From: Bacillota bacterium
Lineage (GTDB): Bacteria; Bacillota; Clostridia; Oscillospirales; Acutalibacteraceae
Assembly: GCA_023390175.1 (NCBI GenBank)
Contig: JAEWDK010000015.1
Location: 62,001 to 126,000, forward strand
Reading direction: 5' to 3'
Length of the DNA stretch: 64,000 bases
Below the pieces are notes generated by a model. The model ran no database searches. It saw nothing but the letters and a program-made list of their open reading frames with translations, and was not told the DNA's origin. Shown piece by piece: positions 1 through 9,078 of the stretch (its first letter is position 1; each line of letters begins with the position of its first letter). The position numbers and the translations under genes are program-made.

Positions 1-242
1 TGCGGCTTTCAAACAAGGAGCTGGAAATTATGAAATTCCTGCTCCTGCACGGGCAAAACATTATCAGCAAGGAAGAATTGATGACCCGGCTGTGGGGCTA
101 TGAAGCCGCCGCAGCGGAAAACAACCTGGAGGTTTACATAAGCTATCTGCGGCGAAAGCTGGCGGCGATCCGCTCCGAAGTTAAAATTTTATGCATTAAA
201 AATGTCGGCTACCGGCTGACAGACCAAGGTGCACAGCAATAA
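1..242 (+). CDS. Response regulator, C-terminal DNA-binding fragment (OmpR/PhoB type)
   Basis: The frame is already open at the window edge, so the receiver domain lies upstream and is not seen. About 79 residues remain. They form a winged-helix effector domain of the OmpR/PhoB family: LSNKELEIMKFLL opens the domain, SKEELMTRLWG is the positioning helix, VYISYLRRKL is the DNA-recognition helix, and the wing ends in NVGYRL. Its job would be to bind promoter DNA when a partner histidine kinase phosphorylates the missing receiver. No kinase follows; a terminator starts directly after the stop. Family assignment is firm, the regulon is unknown. Confidence 0.9.
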   Translation, partial: RLSNKELEIMKFLLLHGQNIISKEELMTRLWGYEAAAAENNLEVYISYLRRKLAAIRSEVKILCIKNVGYRLTDQGAQQ

Positions 243-272
243 AAAAATCCCACCCGGTCGGGTGGGATTTTT
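243..272. terminator. Bidirectional intrinsic terminator
   Basis: AAAAATCCCACCCG pairs with CGGGTGGGATTTTT across a 2-nt loop. The A run on one side and T run on the other make it usable from both strands. It sits between the converging response regulator and ABC-F genes. Confidence 0.9.
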
Positions 273-283
273 GCTGCCCTGCG

Positions 284-2071
284 TTATTGATTTTCTATTT
301 TTTCCGACAGCTCGTTCAGGTACACCCAGCGGTCGGTTTTTTCGGAAAGCTGCCGTTCCAGCTCTGTTTTTTTATGGAGGAGCTCCTGAAGCGCCTCAAA
401 GTTTGTGGCCTGTACTTCAATTTCTTTTTGTACGGAAAGGATTTGCTGTTCCAATGCTTCAATTACACCGTCGATTTCGTCAAATTCGCGCTGCTCTTTA
501 AAAGAGAATTTGAGCTTTGTGCTTTTTGACCGGTAGGACTTTTGTTTGTCCATGCCGCCGTCCTTCGCCTTGACCGCTTCCTGTTCTTCCTCGCCGCGTT
601 TTTCCAAATAGTCGGAATATCCCCCTAAATACTGTACCAAAGAACCGTCCGGTCCGAAGGCAAAAACATGCCCGGCAATTTTGTCAAGAAAATAGCGATC
701 ATGGGACACGGCGACCACCGCACCGGCAAAGCCTTCAATATAATCCTCCAAAATGGTAAGAGTCTGAATATCGAGGTCATTGGTCGGCTCGTCCAAGAAA
801 AGCACATTCGGCGCTTCCATTAATATTTTCAGCAAAAAAAGCCTGCGCCGCTCCCCACCCGAAAGCCTGCCGATGACCGTGTACTGCAGCTCCGCAGGGA
901 ACAGAAATTTCTCGAGCATCTGCGAAGCGGTGAGCGTTCCTTCCGGGGTGACAATCTGCTCCGCAATATTGGTAATGTAATCGATTGTGCGCAGGGAGGT
1001 GTCCATTTCCTCGCTCTCCTGCGAAAAATAGCCGATTTTTACGGTTTCCCCCACGCTGACGCTTCCCGCGTCGGGAGGAATCAGCCCAACCAGAATTTTT
1101 AACAGCGTCGATTTTCCGCAGCCGTTCGGGCCAATCAGCCCAAGGCGGTCGTTGCGCAGCAGGTTGTAGCTGAAGTCATGGAATAGTACCCGCTCCCCAT
1201 AGCGTTTCGAAATCCCGTCAATTTCAATAATCTTTTTTCCCAAGCGGGAACTGATGGAGCTAAGCTGCAGCTTCTGCTGCTCCACCGGTACGGGCTGACT
1301 GCTTAATTCCTCGTAGCGGTCCACTCGGAACTGCGCTTTTGTCGATCTGGCCCTTGCTCCGCGCCGAATCCACGCCAGTTCCTTTTTCAGAAGTGCCTGG
1401 CGTTTCCGTTCGCTTGCTGCAAGCATATCCTCCCGCTGTTCCTTTAATTCAAGATATTTGGAATAATTTGCGGGATACGCAGTCAAAGTACCGTCCTGCA
1501 ATTCCACAATCCGGTTGGTTACGTTTTCCAAAAAATAACGGTCATGCGTAATCATCAGGAGCGCGCCTTTGTAACGGGCCAGGTAATTTTCCAGCCAAAC
1601 CACCATTTCACTGTCAATATGGTTGGTAGGCTCGTCCAATATAAGAAGGTCAACCTGGCCGGCAAGCGCCGCCGCCATTGCAACACGCTTTTTCTGCCCG
1701 CCGGAAAGCAGGTTGACGTCTTTTTCAAAATCAGTAATGCCAAGCTTTGTCAGAATCGTCTTGCATTCGTATTCCATGGAGCCGGTCTGCCCCGCCGCGG
1801 CGTCCGCCAATACCTGCTCCAGCACAGAAGCATGACGCTCAAAAACAGGGTTTTGCGGCAGGTAGCCGATTCGCATTGCCGGGGACTTTGTGATTTTTCC
1901 GCTGTCCGGCGTTTCTGTACCGGCGATGATTTTCAGAAAAGTGGATTTCCCCGTTCCGTTCACACCGATTACGCCGATTTTATCGCCCTCGCTGATTGTA
2001 AGGGAGACATCCTTTAAAAGTGGCCGCTCCACGTAACTTTTATTCAGTTGTTCCGCAGTTAATAATATCAA
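284..2071 (-). CDS. ABC-F family ATP-binding protein (Uup/YfmR-like)
   Basis: 595 residues with two complete ABC ATPase domains and no membrane segment, the hallmark of ABC-F proteins, which act on ribosomes rather than transport. Domain 1 has Walker A GVNGTGKST (36-44), signature LSGGQ (122-126) and Walker B with DEPTNHID (146-153). Domain 2 has GPNGCGKST (314-322), LSGGE (403-407) and DEPTNDLD (427-434). The linker around 234-255 is basic (WIRRGARARS), as in the P-site tRNA interaction motif. Residues from about 530 form a charged coiled coil like the C-terminal domain of Uup and YfmR, so a housekeeping translation factor is likelier than a drug-resistance type. The start is a TTG preceded by GGGGCAG; no in-frame ATG lies nearby. 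It follows rsmA and a small membrane gene on the same strand. Confidence 0.9.
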   Translation of the reverse strand: MILLTAEQLNKSYVERPLLKDVSLTISEGDKIGVIGVNGTGKSTFLKIIAGTETPDSGKITKSPAMRIGYLPQNPVFERHASVLEQVLADAAAGQTGSMEYECKTILTKLGITDFEKDVNLLSGGQKKRVAMAAALAGQVDLLILDEPTNHIDSEMVVWLENYLARYKGALLMITHDRYFLENVTNRIVELQDGTLTAYPANYSKYLELKEQREDMLAASERKRQALLKKELAWIRRGARARSTKAQFRVDRYEELSSQPVPVEQQKLQLSSISSRLGKKIIEIDGISKRYGERVLFHDFSYNLLRNDRLGLIGPNGCGKSTLLKILVGLIPPDAGSVSVGETVKIGYFSQESEEMDTSLRTIDYITNIAEQIVTPEGTLTASQMLEKFLFPAELQYTVIGRLSGGERRRLFLLKILMEAPNVLFLDEPTNDLDIQTLTILEDYIEGFAGAVVAVSHDRYFLDKIAGHVFAFGPDGSLVQYLGGYSDYLEKRGEEEQEAVKAKDGGMDKQKSYRSKSTKLKFSFKEQREFDEIDGVIEALEQQILSVQKEIEVQATNFEALQELLHKKTELERQLSEKTDRWVYLNELSEKIENQ

Positions 2072-2099
2072 AATTCTGCCCCAATCCTATGCGTAAATT

Positions 2100-2342
2100 T
2101 TATGATGTGAAATCCTCCGGCTGTTCCGGGTTCTTTGCCTCATCCGCCGCCTTGGGTGAAGGATCGTCCGGCTCGTTCCAGCTGCTGAATGCCAGGTACA
2201 TGCCGCCGAGCGCGACAAAGCAGGCGACCAAAGCCGCCGCAATCGCCCATTCCGTGACCTCAAACGGACCGAGCACCATGGAGACAAGCGTCAGCACAAG
2301 CCCGATCTCAAAAAAATTAACCGCCAATTTTCCATCGCTCAT
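2100..2342 (-). CDS. Small two-helix membrane protein
   Basis: 80 residues, not recognised. Residues about 11-26 and 33-52 are hydrophobic and predict two membrane helices joined by a short turn; the C-terminal 25 residues are polar and rich in Pro, Glu and Asp (EPDDPSPK). It starts with ATG after a GAGGAAG ribosome site, 12 nt after the rsmA stop, and ends 28 nt before the ABC-F start, so the three are probably one transcript. A real gene is supported by the spacing and the clear hydrophobic pattern. No function is proposed. Confidence 0.7.
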   Translation of the reverse strand: MSDGKLAVNFFEIGLVLTLVSMVLGPFEVTEWAIAAALVACFVALGGMYLAFSSWNEPDDPSPKAADEAKNPEQPEDFTS

Positions 2343-2354
2343 GGTACTTCCTCC

Positions 2355-3209
2355 TTATTCCGGAAACAATTCATTGGAAAACGCTGCAAGCTGTTCCATG
2401 GAAAGCTGCTCCGCGCGCGTGTTCGGGGCGATTTCAGCCCGGTTCAGCGCCGCCGCAACCTGCTCTTTGCCCAGTGAAAGCCCCGCGGCGACAGAATTCA
2501 GAACGGTTTTACGCCGCTGACCGAACGCGGCCTTTACCAGCGCAAAAAAGTTTTTTTCACTTCGAATCCGAATGGCCGGCTCCTTGCGCACATCCAGCCG
2601 GATCACTGCGGAATCCACATTCGGCTGCGGTAAATAGCTGGTGCGTTCCACGCCGAATAAAACCTGCGGTTCAGAAAAATAACGAACGGCCGCGCTTACA
2701 GCACCGCACGCACGGCGGCCCGGCTCGGCGCAAAGGCGGTCAGCCGCCTCCTTCTGCACCATGACCGTAATCGCACGGATGGGCAGCCGTTCCTCCAAAA
2801 AACGCATAATGACCGGGGACGTGATATAATACGGCAGATTCGCGCAAATAACTACATCCATGCCGGGAAATTCTTCCGCAATCAGCTTTTGAAGGTCAAT
2901 TTTTAAAACATCATCATTGATTATTTTTACATTGGAAACTCCCGCGAGCGTTTCGCTCAACACCGGCAGCAGCCGCGAATCAAGTTCAATCGAAACCACT
3001 TTTTCCGCGCGGGCGCAAAGCTCCGCGGTGAGCACGCCGATGCCCGGGCCTACCTCCAAAACGCCGACGCCGGGCCCCGCACCGCATTCAGCAGCCATAT
3101 GCGGGCAAATATCCGGATTCACCAGAAAATTCTGGCCGAGAGACTTGGAAAAATGAAAGCCATGATGCGAAAGTAGGTTTTTAATTGTTGAAATATCAGA
3201 TAAATCCAT
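2355..3209 (-). CDS. rsmA: 16S rRNA dimethyladenosine transferase RsmA/KsgA
   Basis: This enzyme dimethylates two adjacent adenines in helix 45 of 16S rRNA using S-adenosylmethionine, a late small-subunit maturation step. The 284-residue length is normal for the family. Visible motifs are the N-terminal SLGQNFLVN (23-31), the SAM-binding loop LEVGPGIGVLTAEL (51-64), an acidic ribose-binding IELDSRL (74-80) and the catalytic NLPYYITSP (124-132). The ATG has a GGAG site 7 nt upstream. It heads a probable operon with the small membrane protein and the ABC-F gene, and is divergent from the deaminase gene. Confidence 0.97.
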   Translation of the reverse strand: MDLSDISTIKNLLSHHGFHFSKSLGQNFLVNPDICPHMAAECGAGPGVGVLEVGPGIGVLTAELCARAEKVVSIELDSRLLPVLSETLAGVSNVKIINDDVLKIDLQKLIAEEFPGMDVVICANLPYYITSPVIMRFLEERLPIRAITVMVQKEAADRLCAEPGRRACGAVSAAVRYFSEPQVLFGVERTSYLPQPNVDSAVIRLDVRKEPAIRIRSEKNFFALVKAAFGQRRKTVLNSVAAGLSLGKEQVAAALNRAEIAPNTRAEQLSMEQLAAFSNELFPE

Positions 3210-3293
3210 TCTATATCTCCGTATCTAAATCAATTAGGAATCATTCATTTCATTAAAATGCACGGTTTTTTTCGTATCCGTCCGCTTTACGGT

Positions 3294-3323
3294 ATTATAT
3301 TAGTATATCATACGGGCTTTCAA
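3294..3323 (-). promoter_or_regulatory. Predicted sigma-A promoter of rsmA
   Basis: On the minus strand TTGAAA, an 18-nt spacer and TATAAT. It lies about 85 nt upstream of the rsmA start and next to the divergent deaminase promoter. Confidence 0.65.
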
Positions 3324-3330
3324 ATTTCCA

Positions 3331-3359
3331 TTGATTATTTGTCGAAAATACAATATGAT
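3331..3359 (+). promoter_or_regulatory. Predicted sigma-A promoter of the deaminase gene
   Basis: TTGATT, a 17-nt spacer and TATGAT, ending about 30 nt before the ATG at 3392, which has a GGGAGG site. Confidence 0.65.
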
Positions 3360-3391
3360 AGAGACAAGAAATCACATCGGGAGGCATAAAA

Positions 3392-3880
3392 ATGAATCGT
3401 ACTGATAAAGAAAATTATTACCTCGATATTGCTGAAACCGTACTGGAACGCGGCACCTGCCTGCGGCGGAATTTCGGCGCCATTATTGTTCAGAATGATG
3501 AAATCGTATCGTCCGGTTACACCGGCGCGCCCCGCGGCCGGCGCAACTGCATTGACACCGGGGTCTGCGTGCGCGAAACACTGGGTGTTCCCCGCGGCGA
3601 GCGCTACGAGCTTTGCCGCTCCGTACACGCGGAAGCCAACGCCATCATCAGCGCCTCCCGGCGGGATATGATTGGCAGCACGCTGTATTTGGCCGGCAGG
3701 GATGCAAAAACAGGCGAATACGTGGAAAATGCTTCCCCCTGCTCCATGTGCAAGCGCATGATTATTAATGCAGGCATCACGCGCGTGGTTGTGCGCAACA
3801 CAAAAACGGAATCTTCCGCTATAAATGTGGACGAGTGGATTATAAACGACGAATCGCTTTCCGGCAGTTACGGATATTAA
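3392..3880 (+). CDS. dCMP deaminase family protein (ComEB-like)
   Basis: A 162-residue zinc-dependent deaminase. The zinc site and catalytic glutamate are seen as HAEANAI (79-85) and PCSMC (116-120), the classic HxE...PCxxC pair. Further cysteines at 53, 59 and 75 fall where dCMP deaminases often carry a second metal site. Closest in architecture to ComEB/dCMP deaminase, which converts dCMP to dUMP for thymidylate synthesis. Related cytidine or riboflavin-pathway deaminases are less likely given the length and motif spacing. It is transcribed alone, with its own promoter and a strong terminator. Confidence 0.85.
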   Translation: MNRTDKENYYLDIAETVLERGTCLRRNFGAIIVQNDEIVSSGYTGAPRGRRNCIDTGVCVRETLGVPRGERYELCRSVHAEANAIISASRRDMIGSTLYLAGRDAKTGEYVENASPCSMCKRMIINAGITRVVVRNTKTESSAINVDEWIINDESLSGSYGY

Positions 3881-3904
3881 AAATACAGTCCCCCGTGAAC
3901 GCTG

Positions 3905-3936
3905 AAAAAGCCGCTGCAAAATTGCAGCGGCTTTTT
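3905..3936 (+). terminator. Intrinsic terminator after the deaminase gene
   Basis: A 15-bp perfect stem, AAAAAGCCGCTGCAA pairing with TTGCAGCGGCTTTTT, with a 2-nt loop and a T run. The A run means it can also stop readthrough from the opposite strand. Confidence 0.9.
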
Positions 3937-3999
3937 CTGTAAAGTAATAATACTTGTCAATTCTTAATAAGAATATTCCATGTCAGCCGCGGCAGGCTT

Positions 4000-4029
4000 A
4001 TTATGTAAAGCAGTATTGCTTTACATAAT
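4000..4029. repeat. Perfect 13-bp inverted repeat
   Basis: ATTATGTAAAGCA and TGCTTTACATAAT flank a 4-nt GTAT loop. It lies 28 nt beyond the azlD stop and could be the 3' end hairpin of the leucine operon, although no T run follows it on either strand. An operator is the alternative. Confidence 0.6.
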
Positions 4030-4056
4030 GGCAGCCACATCAATGTAAATCCCGCC

Positions 4057-4377
4057 TCAGCCAATCAGCCGAATCAGCTGTTCGGCCACAAAAACGGCGG
4101 TGGCAGACCCAAGCGCGACCGTCAAAAGTCCTTTGTTGTGATACGCAAGCACAAGTGCCGCAATCAACCCAAAGCCCGCCGAATAAATGCTTGCGGTGGA
4201 ATACAGGATTGCGGGAAAGGTCATGGACGCCAGCACAGCGTAAGGCACATAGGCAAGAAACGAGCGGATAAACGGATTCGTAATCTTCTTTTTAAAGATA
4301 GCAAGCGGTAGCATTCGCACCAAATAAGTGACAAATGCCATGATGAAGATGGAAATCAGAATTTTTTGATAATTCAT
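4057..4377 (-). CDS. azlD: AzlD family small subunit of branched-chain amino acid exporter
   Basis: 106 residues with about four hydrophobic helices and the AzlD pattern (VRMLPLAIFKK near 20-30, then FLAYVPYAVLASMTFPAI). AzlD works with AzlC in the inner membrane to export branched-chain amino acids and their analogues. It overlaps the end of azlC by 4 bp, so the two are translationally coupled. It is the last gene of a unit that begins with the leucine T-box and leuA-leuB. Confidence 0.9.
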   Translation of the reverse strand: MNYQKILISIFIMAFVTYLVRMLPLAIFKKKITNPFIRSFLAYVPYAVLASMTFPAILYSTASIYSAGFGLIAALVLAYHNKGLLTVALGSATAVFVAEQLIRLIG

Positions 4378-5093
4378 TCTGTTCCCTCCGCTTCATGGAC
4401 GGGGTAACGCAATGCGGCGTAAGCTGACGCAACCACCGCACAAAGGATAATTACCCAGCCGCTCGAAATTCCGTTCAGGCGGGGAACCCACTTAAAAATG
4501 CAGCTCAGCACAACGGAGATTCCGATTACTTTTGCAATCGGGCGGGAATGGCGGGCGGGCGGGACAATAATGGCGATAAACATGCCGTAAATCGCAATGC
4601 CAAGCGCGGTGCGGGCTCCCATCGGCAGAAGGTTGGTCGCGGTTGCGCCCAGCAGCGTGCCAAGCGACCAGCCGGCATAGGGGGTCAGCATTAAGCCGGA
4701 AAGGTAGCGCGCGTTCACATTGCCTTTCTGCTGCATCGCCACGGCGAAAATTTCATCCGTAATTTCGAAAGACAAAATCCAGCGCTGAAGGCCGGTCATG
4801 GCATCGTCCACCTTTTGGGAGAGTGAAAGCGACATCAGCATATACCGAATATTGATGACAAAGGTTGTGACCGCGATTTCAAGGTACATGCCCCCTGTCA
4901 GAATCAGCGCGGTTCCCGCAAACTGCCCGGCACTGGTCACGTTGCTCATCGAAATCAACAGCGCCACCCAAACGGGCAGGCCACCCTGCGTGGCCATCAT
5001 ACCAAATGCAAAGGATACGCTGATGTACCCCAAACAAATCGGTAAACCATCCTTTATTCCCTTTTTGAATGTCAAAGCTTCATTTTCCAGCAT
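4374..5093 (-). CDS. azlC: AzlC family large subunit of branched-chain amino acid exporter
   Basis: About 239 residues, polytopic, with the AzlC opening FKKGIKDGLPICLGYI and SFAFGMMATQGG. With AzlD it forms a branched-chain amino acid efflux permease. I place the start at the ATG at 5093, which has GGAG six bases upstream, rather than at the TTG four codons earlier. It follows leuB by about 55 nt with no terminator between, so it is probably part of the leucine-responsive transcript. Putting an exporter with leucine biosynthesis suggests control of intracellular leucine pools. Confidence 0.9.
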   Translation of the reverse strand: MLENEALTFKKGIKDGLPICLGYISVSFAFGMMATQGGLPVWVALLISMSNVTSAGQFAGTALILTGGMYLEIAVTTFVINIRYMLMSLSLSQKVDDAMTGLQRWILSFEITDEIFAVAMQQKGNVNARYLSGLMLTPYAGWSLGTLLGATATNLLPMGARTALGIAIYGMFIAIIVPPARHSRPIAKVIGISVVLSCIFKWVPRLNGISSGWVIILCAVVASAYAALRYPVHEAEGTE

Positions 5094-5147
5094 ATTTTGC
5101 TCCAAACCTATTACAATTTGTATAGTTGTTGTAAAATATTACAAAAT

Positions 5148-6221
5148 CTACAGTAATTCGCAGACAAGATCGCCCATTTCCTCGCACGTTACCTTTTTCA
5201 TTCCCTCTGTATAAATATCGGCGGTACGCGCTGTTTTCAGCACATTGGCAACCGCGTTTTCAATTGCCTGCGCGGCGGCCGGTTCATCCAGCGAATAACG
5301 CAGCATCATTGCGGCGGAAAGGATGGTCGCAAGCGGATTCGCCATGCCGGTGCCCGCAATGTCGGGCGCGGAACCGTGAATCGGCTCGTAAAGCCCGGCC
5401 TTGCCTGCGCTCAGGCTGGCCGAAGCCAGCATGCCGATGGAGCCGCTGATCATGGACGCTTCGTCGGAAAGAATGTCGCCGAAAATATTGGAGGTAACAA
5501 TTACGTCGAATTGCTTTGGATTGCGGACAAGCTGCATGGCGCAGTTATCCACATATAAATTGGTTAATTCGATATCAGGATACTCCTCTTTTCCGATTCT
5601 TGCAACCGTTGCGCGCCAAAGCCGGGAAGATTCCAAAACATTTGCTTTGTCCACGCTGCAAAGCCTGCCCTTGCGTTTGGCAGCCATTTGAAAGCCGACC
5701 CGCGCAATACGTTCAATTTCCGGCACGGAATACATTTCGGTATCGTAAGCCGCATCAAAGCCGTTCACTGTCTTGCGGCCGCGTTCGCCAAAATAAATGC
5801 CGCCCGTCAGTTCGCGCACAACCATAATGTCGAGGTCATCCCCGATAATTTCCGCTTTCAGCGGGGAGGCGTCCCGCAGCTGCTCAAAAATCACCGCCGG
5901 GCGCAGATTGGCGAAAAGCCCGAGCGCGCCGCGAATCCCCAGCAGGCCCGCCTCCGGCCTTAAATTGCCGGGCTGGCCGTCCCACTTCGGCCCCCCGACG
6001 GCGCCCAAAAGCGTGGAGTCCGCCGCTTTGCACTTGTCAATCGTTTCCTGCGGAAGCGGCACACCGGTCGCGTCAATGGCGCAGCCGCCCAAAAGCGCTT
6101 CGTCAAACGTAACCTTAAAGCCGAATTTATCGGCGGTACGGTTCAACACTTTAACTGCCTGCGTTACAATTTCCGGCCCGATGCCGTCGCCCTTCAGTAC
6201 GGCAATTTTATACTCTTTCAT
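5148..6221 (-). CDS. leuB: 3-isopropylmalate dehydrogenase LeuB
   Basis: Catalyses NAD-dependent oxidative decarboxylation of 3-isopropylmalate to 2-ketoisocaproate, the last committed step before leucine transamination. 357 residues, normal length. It opens with [11 protein letters not shown], carries the substrate-binding ELTGGIYFG with RELT, the catalytic Lys/Asp region [13 protein letters not shown] and the NAD-site [14 protein letters not shown]. The ATG has AAGGGGC upstream and lies 17 nt after leuA. leuC and leuD, usually found between leuA and leuB, are absent here. Confidence 0.97.
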   Translation of the reverse strand: MKEYKIAVLKGDGIGPEIVTQAVKVLNRTADKFGFKVTFDEALLGGCAIDATGVPLPQETIDKCKAADSTLLGAVGGPKWDGQPGNLRPEAGLLGIRGALGLFANLRPAVIFEQLRDASPLKAEIIGDDLDIMVVRELTGGIYFGERGRKTVNGFDAAYDTEMYSVPEIERIARVGFQMAAKRKGRLCSVDKANVLESSRLWRATVARIGKEEYPDIELTNLYVDNCAMQLVRNPKQFDVIVTSNIFGDILSDEASMISGSIGMLASASLSAGKAGLYEPIHGSAPDIAGTGMANPLATILSAAMMLRYSLDEPAAAQAIENAVANVLKTARTADIYTEGMKKVTCEEMGDLVCELL

Positions 6222-6238
6222 GTTGCAAGCCCCTTTCT

Positions 6239-7924
6239 TTATTTGGACTGCGCGCGGTTAATCGCGCAGATAATTCCCTTAATGGACGCCAGACTGATGT
6301 TGTTGTCCATTCCCACACCGAACACTGCTCTGCCGTCCGGCGCGGTAAGGTGGATGTAGGAAACCGCTTTGGAATCCGCCCCGGCGGAAACTGCGTGCTC
6401 ACTGTAAGCAACAAACTGATACTCCGTAATTCCCACACTGGAAATTGCATGGAAAAACGCGCTGATCGGGCCGTTGCCGATGGCGCTGACCGGGTGATCC
6501 TCATGCTTAAAGCGGATAATTCCTTCAAAATGCACCTGCGTGTCGCCGCTGATGTCGTTTTCCTCATACAGCTTATATTGCTTCAGGTTGTAAGGATAAC
6601 TGACTTCAAGATATTCCTGGCGGAAGATGTCGAAAATCTCCTGCGGCTTCAACTCGCGGCCCGCTTCGTCGCAGGCAGCCTTAACCATTGCGCCGAATTC
6701 GGGGTGCATTGCCTTGGGCAGCTCGTAGCCGAAGCTCTGCTGCATGATAAACGCCGCGCCGCCCTTGCCGGACTGGCTGTTGATGCGGATTATCGGCTCG
6801 TATTCGCGGCCCACGTCGGCCGGGTCGATAGGCAGGTAGGGCACTTCCCAGTAATTGGAACCGCTGTTCGCCATGTAATCCACGCCCTTTTTGATGGCGT
6901 CCTGATGCGAACCCGAAAACGCAGTAAACACAAGGTCGCCCGCGTAGGGATGGCGGTCATGCACCTTCATTTTGGTGCACTGCTCATACACCGCCCGCAC
7001 ATCGCGTATATGGGAAAAGTCGAGCTTCGGGTCAACGCCCTGTGAATACATATTCATGGCAACCACCATGATGTCCGCGTTGCCGGTGCGCTCGCCGTTG
7101 CCGAACAGCGTGCCCTCCACGCGCTCCGCCCCGGCCAGAAGGCCAAGCTCGGTAGCCGCCGTGGCGGTGCCGCGGTCATTGTGCGGGTGCAGGCTGATGA
7201 CAGCACTTTCCCGGTTTTTCAAATGGCGGCAGAAATATTCGATTTGATCTGCGTGGCAGTTTGGGGTGCTGCCCTCCACCGTATTCGGCAAATTCAAAAT
7301 TACCTTGTTTTCCGGTGTGGAGCCAAGCACCTCCATGACCTTTTCACAAATCAGCACGGAATTGTCGATTTCAGTGCCGGAAAAGCTTTCCGGCGAATAC
7401 TCATAACGAATATTTGCGCCGCTTTGCTTTATTTCCTCATCGGTCAATTCCTTAATCAGCTTAGCGCCTTCCACGGCAATATCAATAACGCCCTGCATAT
7501 CCGTTTTGAAAACGACCTTGCGCTGCAGGGTGGAGGTGGAGTTGTAAAAATGGACAATTACGTTTTTTGCGCCCTTGATCGCCTCAAATGTCTTTTTTAT
7601 CAAATGGGGACGCGCCTGCACCAAAACCTGAATCGTCACATCATCGGGAATCAGGCTGCGGTCGATTAACGCGCGGAGAATTTCATATTCCGTTTCCGAA
7701 GCGGACGGGAATCCGACTTCAATTTCCCGAAAGCCAATATCCACCAGCGTTTGGAAAAACAACAGCTTTTCCTCTAAATTCATCGGGTCAATCAAAGACT
7801 GATTGCCGTCGCGTAAATCCACACTGCACCAAACCGGGGCTTTCTCAATTACTTTGTCCGGCCATTTGCGGTCGGGCAGACTGACGGGCTGAAACGGAAT
7901 ATACTTTTTGCAGCCTTCATACAT
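6239..7924 (-). CDS. leuA: 2-isopropylmalate synthase LeuA (long form)
   Basis: Condenses acetyl-CoA with 2-ketoisovalerate, the first and feedback-controlled step of leucine synthesis. About 561 residues, of the longer, yeast/actinobacterial-like isopropylmalate synthase type. The catalytic barrel shows DLRDGNQSL near residue 38, the metal-binding [11 protein letters not shown] near 250 and [11 protein letters not shown]. The C-terminal LeuA dimer domain carries the leucine-sensing region around [13 protein letters not shown] and GVGMDNNI. The true start is the ATG at 7924, nine bases after GGAG; a TTG two codons upstream is too close to that site. Expression is controlled by the T-box leader directly upstream. 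Confidence 0.96.
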   Translation of the reverse strand: MYEGCKKYIPFQPVSLPDRKWPDKVIEKAPVWCSVDLRDGNQSLIDPMNLEEKLLFFQTLVDIGFREIEVGFPSASETEYEILRALIDRSLIPDDVTIQVLVQARPHLIKKTFEAIKGAKNVIVHFYNSTSTLQRKVVFKTDMQGVIDIAVEGAKLIKELTDEEIKQSGANIRYEYSPESFSGTEIDNSVLICEKVMEVLGSTPENKVILNLPNTVEGSTPNCHADQIEYFCRHLKNRESAVISLHPHNDRGTATAATELGLLAGAERVEGTLFGNGERTGNADIMVVAMNMYSQGVDPKLDFSHIRDVRAVYEQCTKMKVHDRHPYAGDLVFTAFSGSHQDAIKKGVDYMANSGSNYWEVPYLPIDPADVGREYEPIIRINSQSGKGGAAFIMQQSFGYELPKAMHPEFGAMVKAACDEAGRELKPQEIFDIFRQEYLEVSYPYNLKQYKLYEENDISGDTQVHFEGIIRFKHEDHPVSAIGNGPISAFFHAISSVGITEYQFVAYSEHAVSAGADSKAVSYIHLTAPDGRAVFGVGMDNNISLASIKGIICAINRAQSK

Positions 7925-7955
7925 CGCCAAACACTCCTTTATCTCTCAACTAAAT

Positions 7956-8242
7956 AAAAAAGTCCCGAATACAGCAATTGCTGTATTCGGGACGAATTCA
8001 TAAATCCGTGGTACCACCCAATTTTGGCTCCGCTTCGCGGAAGCCCTTTGCGGCCTCAATCAAGGCCCCGGCCTGTAACGCTGCCGCTTGCGTCCGCTTC
8101 TAACGCTTTCGCATCGAAGACGGCGGCTCCGGGATGAGCTATGCACAAAAGTGGAAACACCGGCTCGCACCAACCGCCGGTTCTCTGCAATGTTTCAACG
8201 AATGTCTTGTTCCCTTCATTGCCTTTGGGTTGTATTAAATTA
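7956..8242 (-). promoter_or_regulatory. T-box leader, leucine-responsive (CUC specifier)
   Basis: The minus strand reads as a complete T-box. The AGAGA and GGTGCGA elements of stem I lie around 8175-8200, and the specifier codon CTC (Leu) is at 8136-8138 in the context CTCATCCCGGAG. The T-box sequence TGGGTGGTACCACG lies at 8007-8020, with the tRNA-acceptor-pairing TGGT at 8013-8016. The terminator stem is at 7962-7993, followed by six T. Uncharged tRNA-Leu should pair with CUC and with UGGU to favour the antiterminator, so leuA-leuB-azlCD are read when leucine is short. Confidence 0.95.
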
Positions 8243-8248
8243 TCTATT

Positions 8249-8277
8249 ATTATATTTTATGCGGCACCGGTTGTCAA
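8249..8277 (-). promoter_or_regulatory. Consensus sigma-A promoter of the leucine operon
   Basis: Minus strand TTGACA, a 17-nt spacer and TATAAT, a perfect match to consensus. The -35 box begins 3 nt after the stop of the upstream phosphatase gene, which has no terminator of its own. Transcription should begin near 8242, at the 5' end of the T-box. Confidence 0.9.
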
Positions 8278-8279
8278 GG

Positions 8280-8981
8280 CTAATTTTCTTCCTTTTTGCC
8301 AAACGCGCGGTCGGCAGCCTCACGGGCCAGGTTAATCACCGAATTCCGGCCGTCGTCTTCCTTTTCCGGTAAAGCCGGAATCGTAGCGTAAACCTCGGCG
8401 ACCATGGAACGCATCCACAGGCCGGGAGTAATGCGCAGGGAATAGCCGCACCCGTTTTCCGTCATCCAGTCGTAAAAATTAGCGCGCGGCAGCCCATAAG
8501 CGGAAAGGATGGACATAATCGTCCCACCGTGAGCGATAATCACCGCGCTGCCGGTACCGGAACGCATCATGCCCTCCACCAGCTTTTCAAAAGCGGCGCA
8601 GACACGCTGCATAAATTCACCGCCGCCCTCGCCGTTCGGCGGGGTAACCGCACGGTTGCTTTCCATCCATTCGGCAAAATCGGCGCCGCCGGCCAGCTCC
8701 TCGGCCGTTTTGCCCTCCCAGTCGCCAAAGTCACACTCACGCAGATCTTCCACCACAATCGGCTGTGCGCCGGGGTACAGGATATTGAGCGTTTGCAGGC
8801 AGCGCTTTAGGGGGCTGGTGTAGTAAACCTGCGCCGTGGGGTACGGGCTGCGGATTTTCAATTTCTCCAGCTGGGCAATGCCCTCTTTCGCAAGGGGCAG
8901 GTCGGTGCGGCCAATATACTGCCCGAGCAGATTGCCCTGTGTGATGCCGTGGCGGATCAAATGAATTGTGTATGACTTCAT
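8280..8981 (-). CDS. Histidine phosphatase family protein (phosphoglycerate-mutase-like)
   Basis: 233 residues of the branch-1 histidine phosphatase fold. The catalytic RHG motif is LIRHGITQGN near residue 9, the second-half acidic residue lies in ECDFGDWEGKTAEEL, and the C-terminal catalytic histidine is in VIIAHGGTIMS. Such proteins act on small phosphorylated metabolites; cobalamin-pathway phosphatases (CobC) and broad-specificity phosphatases share these motifs, so the substrate cannot be named. ATG with an AGGAG site 7 nt upstream. It may read through into the T-box region because no terminator separates them. Confidence 0.85.
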   Translation of the reverse strand: MKSYTIHLIRHGITQGNLLGQYIGRTDLPLAKEGIAQLEKLKIRSPYPTAQVYYTSPLKRCLQTLNILYPGAQPIVVEDLRECDFGDWEGKTAEELAGGADFAEWMESNRAVTPPNGEGGGEFMQRVCAAFEKLVEGMMRSGTGSAVIIAHGGTIMSILSAYGLPRANFYDWMTENGCGYSLRITPGLWMRSMVAEVYATIPALPEKEDDGRNSVINLAREAADRAFGKKEEN

Positions 8982-9078
8982 ATTATTACTCCTTTTTGAT
9001 TTTTCTAATCAATACCGATAAAAGGGGAAAAACCTAGATACATGTAGAGGTTTCACGAAAAGGCACGATATCTAGCGG

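Noticed and set aside
3335..3919. Long antisense open frame opposite the deaminase gene
   Set aside because: It lies over a well-supported deaminase with full zinc motifs, its own promoter and terminator; the frame is a by-product of GC-rich codons.
8280..8981. Assignment of the histidine phosphatase as phosphoglycerate mutase of glycolysis
   Set aside because: The RHG fold is shared by many phosphatases, and the motif spacing fits a small phosphatase. No glycolytic neighbour supports it.
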